From Bacteroidales bacterium (GTDB lineage: Bacteria > Bacteroidota > Bacteroidia > Bacteroidales > Muribaculaceae), in assembly GCA_014800845.1 (NCBI GenBank), contig JAAVFJ010000049.1:66181-109968 (forward strand): DNA of 43,788 bases, in the 5' to 3' direction. Made by a program: the position numbers and the translations under genes. Within the stretch, counting starts at the first letter, position 1; each line of letters starts with the position of its first letter. This document shows positions 43,641 through 43,788 of this stretch, piece after piece. The notes below the pieces were generated by a model that was not told where the DNA came from, did not search any database, and was given only the letters and a program-made list of their open reading frames with translations.

Positions 43641-43788
43641 ATGAGTGTTTCGGTTATGGAGCAAGCGCCTGGAGAGGAGGGTGTTGCAAAACTCACTTCA
43701 AAAAACGTGCTGAGAATTGAATATTTGGGTCCAAAATTAGTTTTATCAATTTTATTTCGAATTTTCGATTCTCACAGACTTAAAATTA
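43641..43788 (+). CDS. Possible N-terminal part of an unidentified ORF at the right edge
   Basis: From ATG at 43641 the frame stays open for 49 codons to the window end, beginning MSVSVMEQAPGEEG and continuing with a basic hydrophobic stretch (GPKLVLSILFRIFDSHRLK). I recognise no family, there is no ribosome binding sequence, and the second half is very AT-rich, unlike the genes around it. It may simply be non-coding; the minus strand has stops in all frames here. Confidence 0.22.
   Translation, partial: MSVSVMEQAPGEEGVAKLTSKNVLRIEYLGPKLVLSILFRIFDSHRLKI

Noticed and set aside
1..43788. CRISPR array, tRNA, rRNA, IS element or prophage
   Set aside because: No spaced direct repeats, no cloverleaf-like gap sequence, no transposase, integrase or phage structural gene was seen in any gap or frame.

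Overview
The window looks like the chromosome of a Bacteroidales bacterium, possibly Muribaculaceae; the family is inference. The order rests on several things. There is an RprX/RprY-type two-component pair, a gyrA-TPR / clpC divergent locus, an ftsK-lolA-like pair, a dxs-trkA-trkH operon and a DUF1599-DoxX pair. Intergenic regions repeatedly carry the Bacteroidetes promoter pattern TTTG-N19-21-TAnnTTTG. I saw no rRNA, tRNA, CRISPR array, insertion sequence or phage gene. Most of the window is a dense housekeeping region.

Layout: (1) 1-10927, all minus: ftsE, a 58-aa membrane ORF, dxs, trkA and trkH, then ftsK, a LolA-like chaperone, trxB, dCMP deaminase and the start of an S41 protease. (2) 11050-15668, plus: dnaE and an SPFH membrane protein, closed by a strong bidirectional terminator. 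(3) 15742-17932, minus: rprX-rprY from a consensus promoter. (4) 18291-26059, plus: a PurF-family protein with its own terminator, then proS, a secreted dipeptidyl peptidase IV, an unknown six-helix membrane protein and miaA. (5) 26269-33094, minus: DUF1599, a DoxX/thioredoxin-like/clostripain fusion, a GH29 fucosidase and a secreted transglutaminase-like protein, translationally overlapping and fired from a promoter that almost touches the first start codon. (6) 33264-34766, plus: glutamine synthetase. (7) 34841-38458, minus: gyrA and a TPR protein. (8) 38806-43596, plus: clpC, a CCDC81-like HU-domain membrane protein and a second TPR protein that appears paralogous to the one beside gyrA.

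Best candidates for something unusual: the PurF-family protein has lost the glutaminase nucleophile and its neighbours yet keeps all four cysteines expected for a 4Fe-4S cluster; the 818-aa fusion carries an internal lipobox between a membrane/thioredoxin-like half and a C11 protease half; GyrA has Leu and Phe at two normally acidic positions near the quinolone site; two long U-tract-free hairpins follow miaA and clpC; a sigma-54-like sequence precedes clpC; and a four-unit heptamer repeat lies at the right edge. No obvious new multi-gene defence or mobile system is visible.
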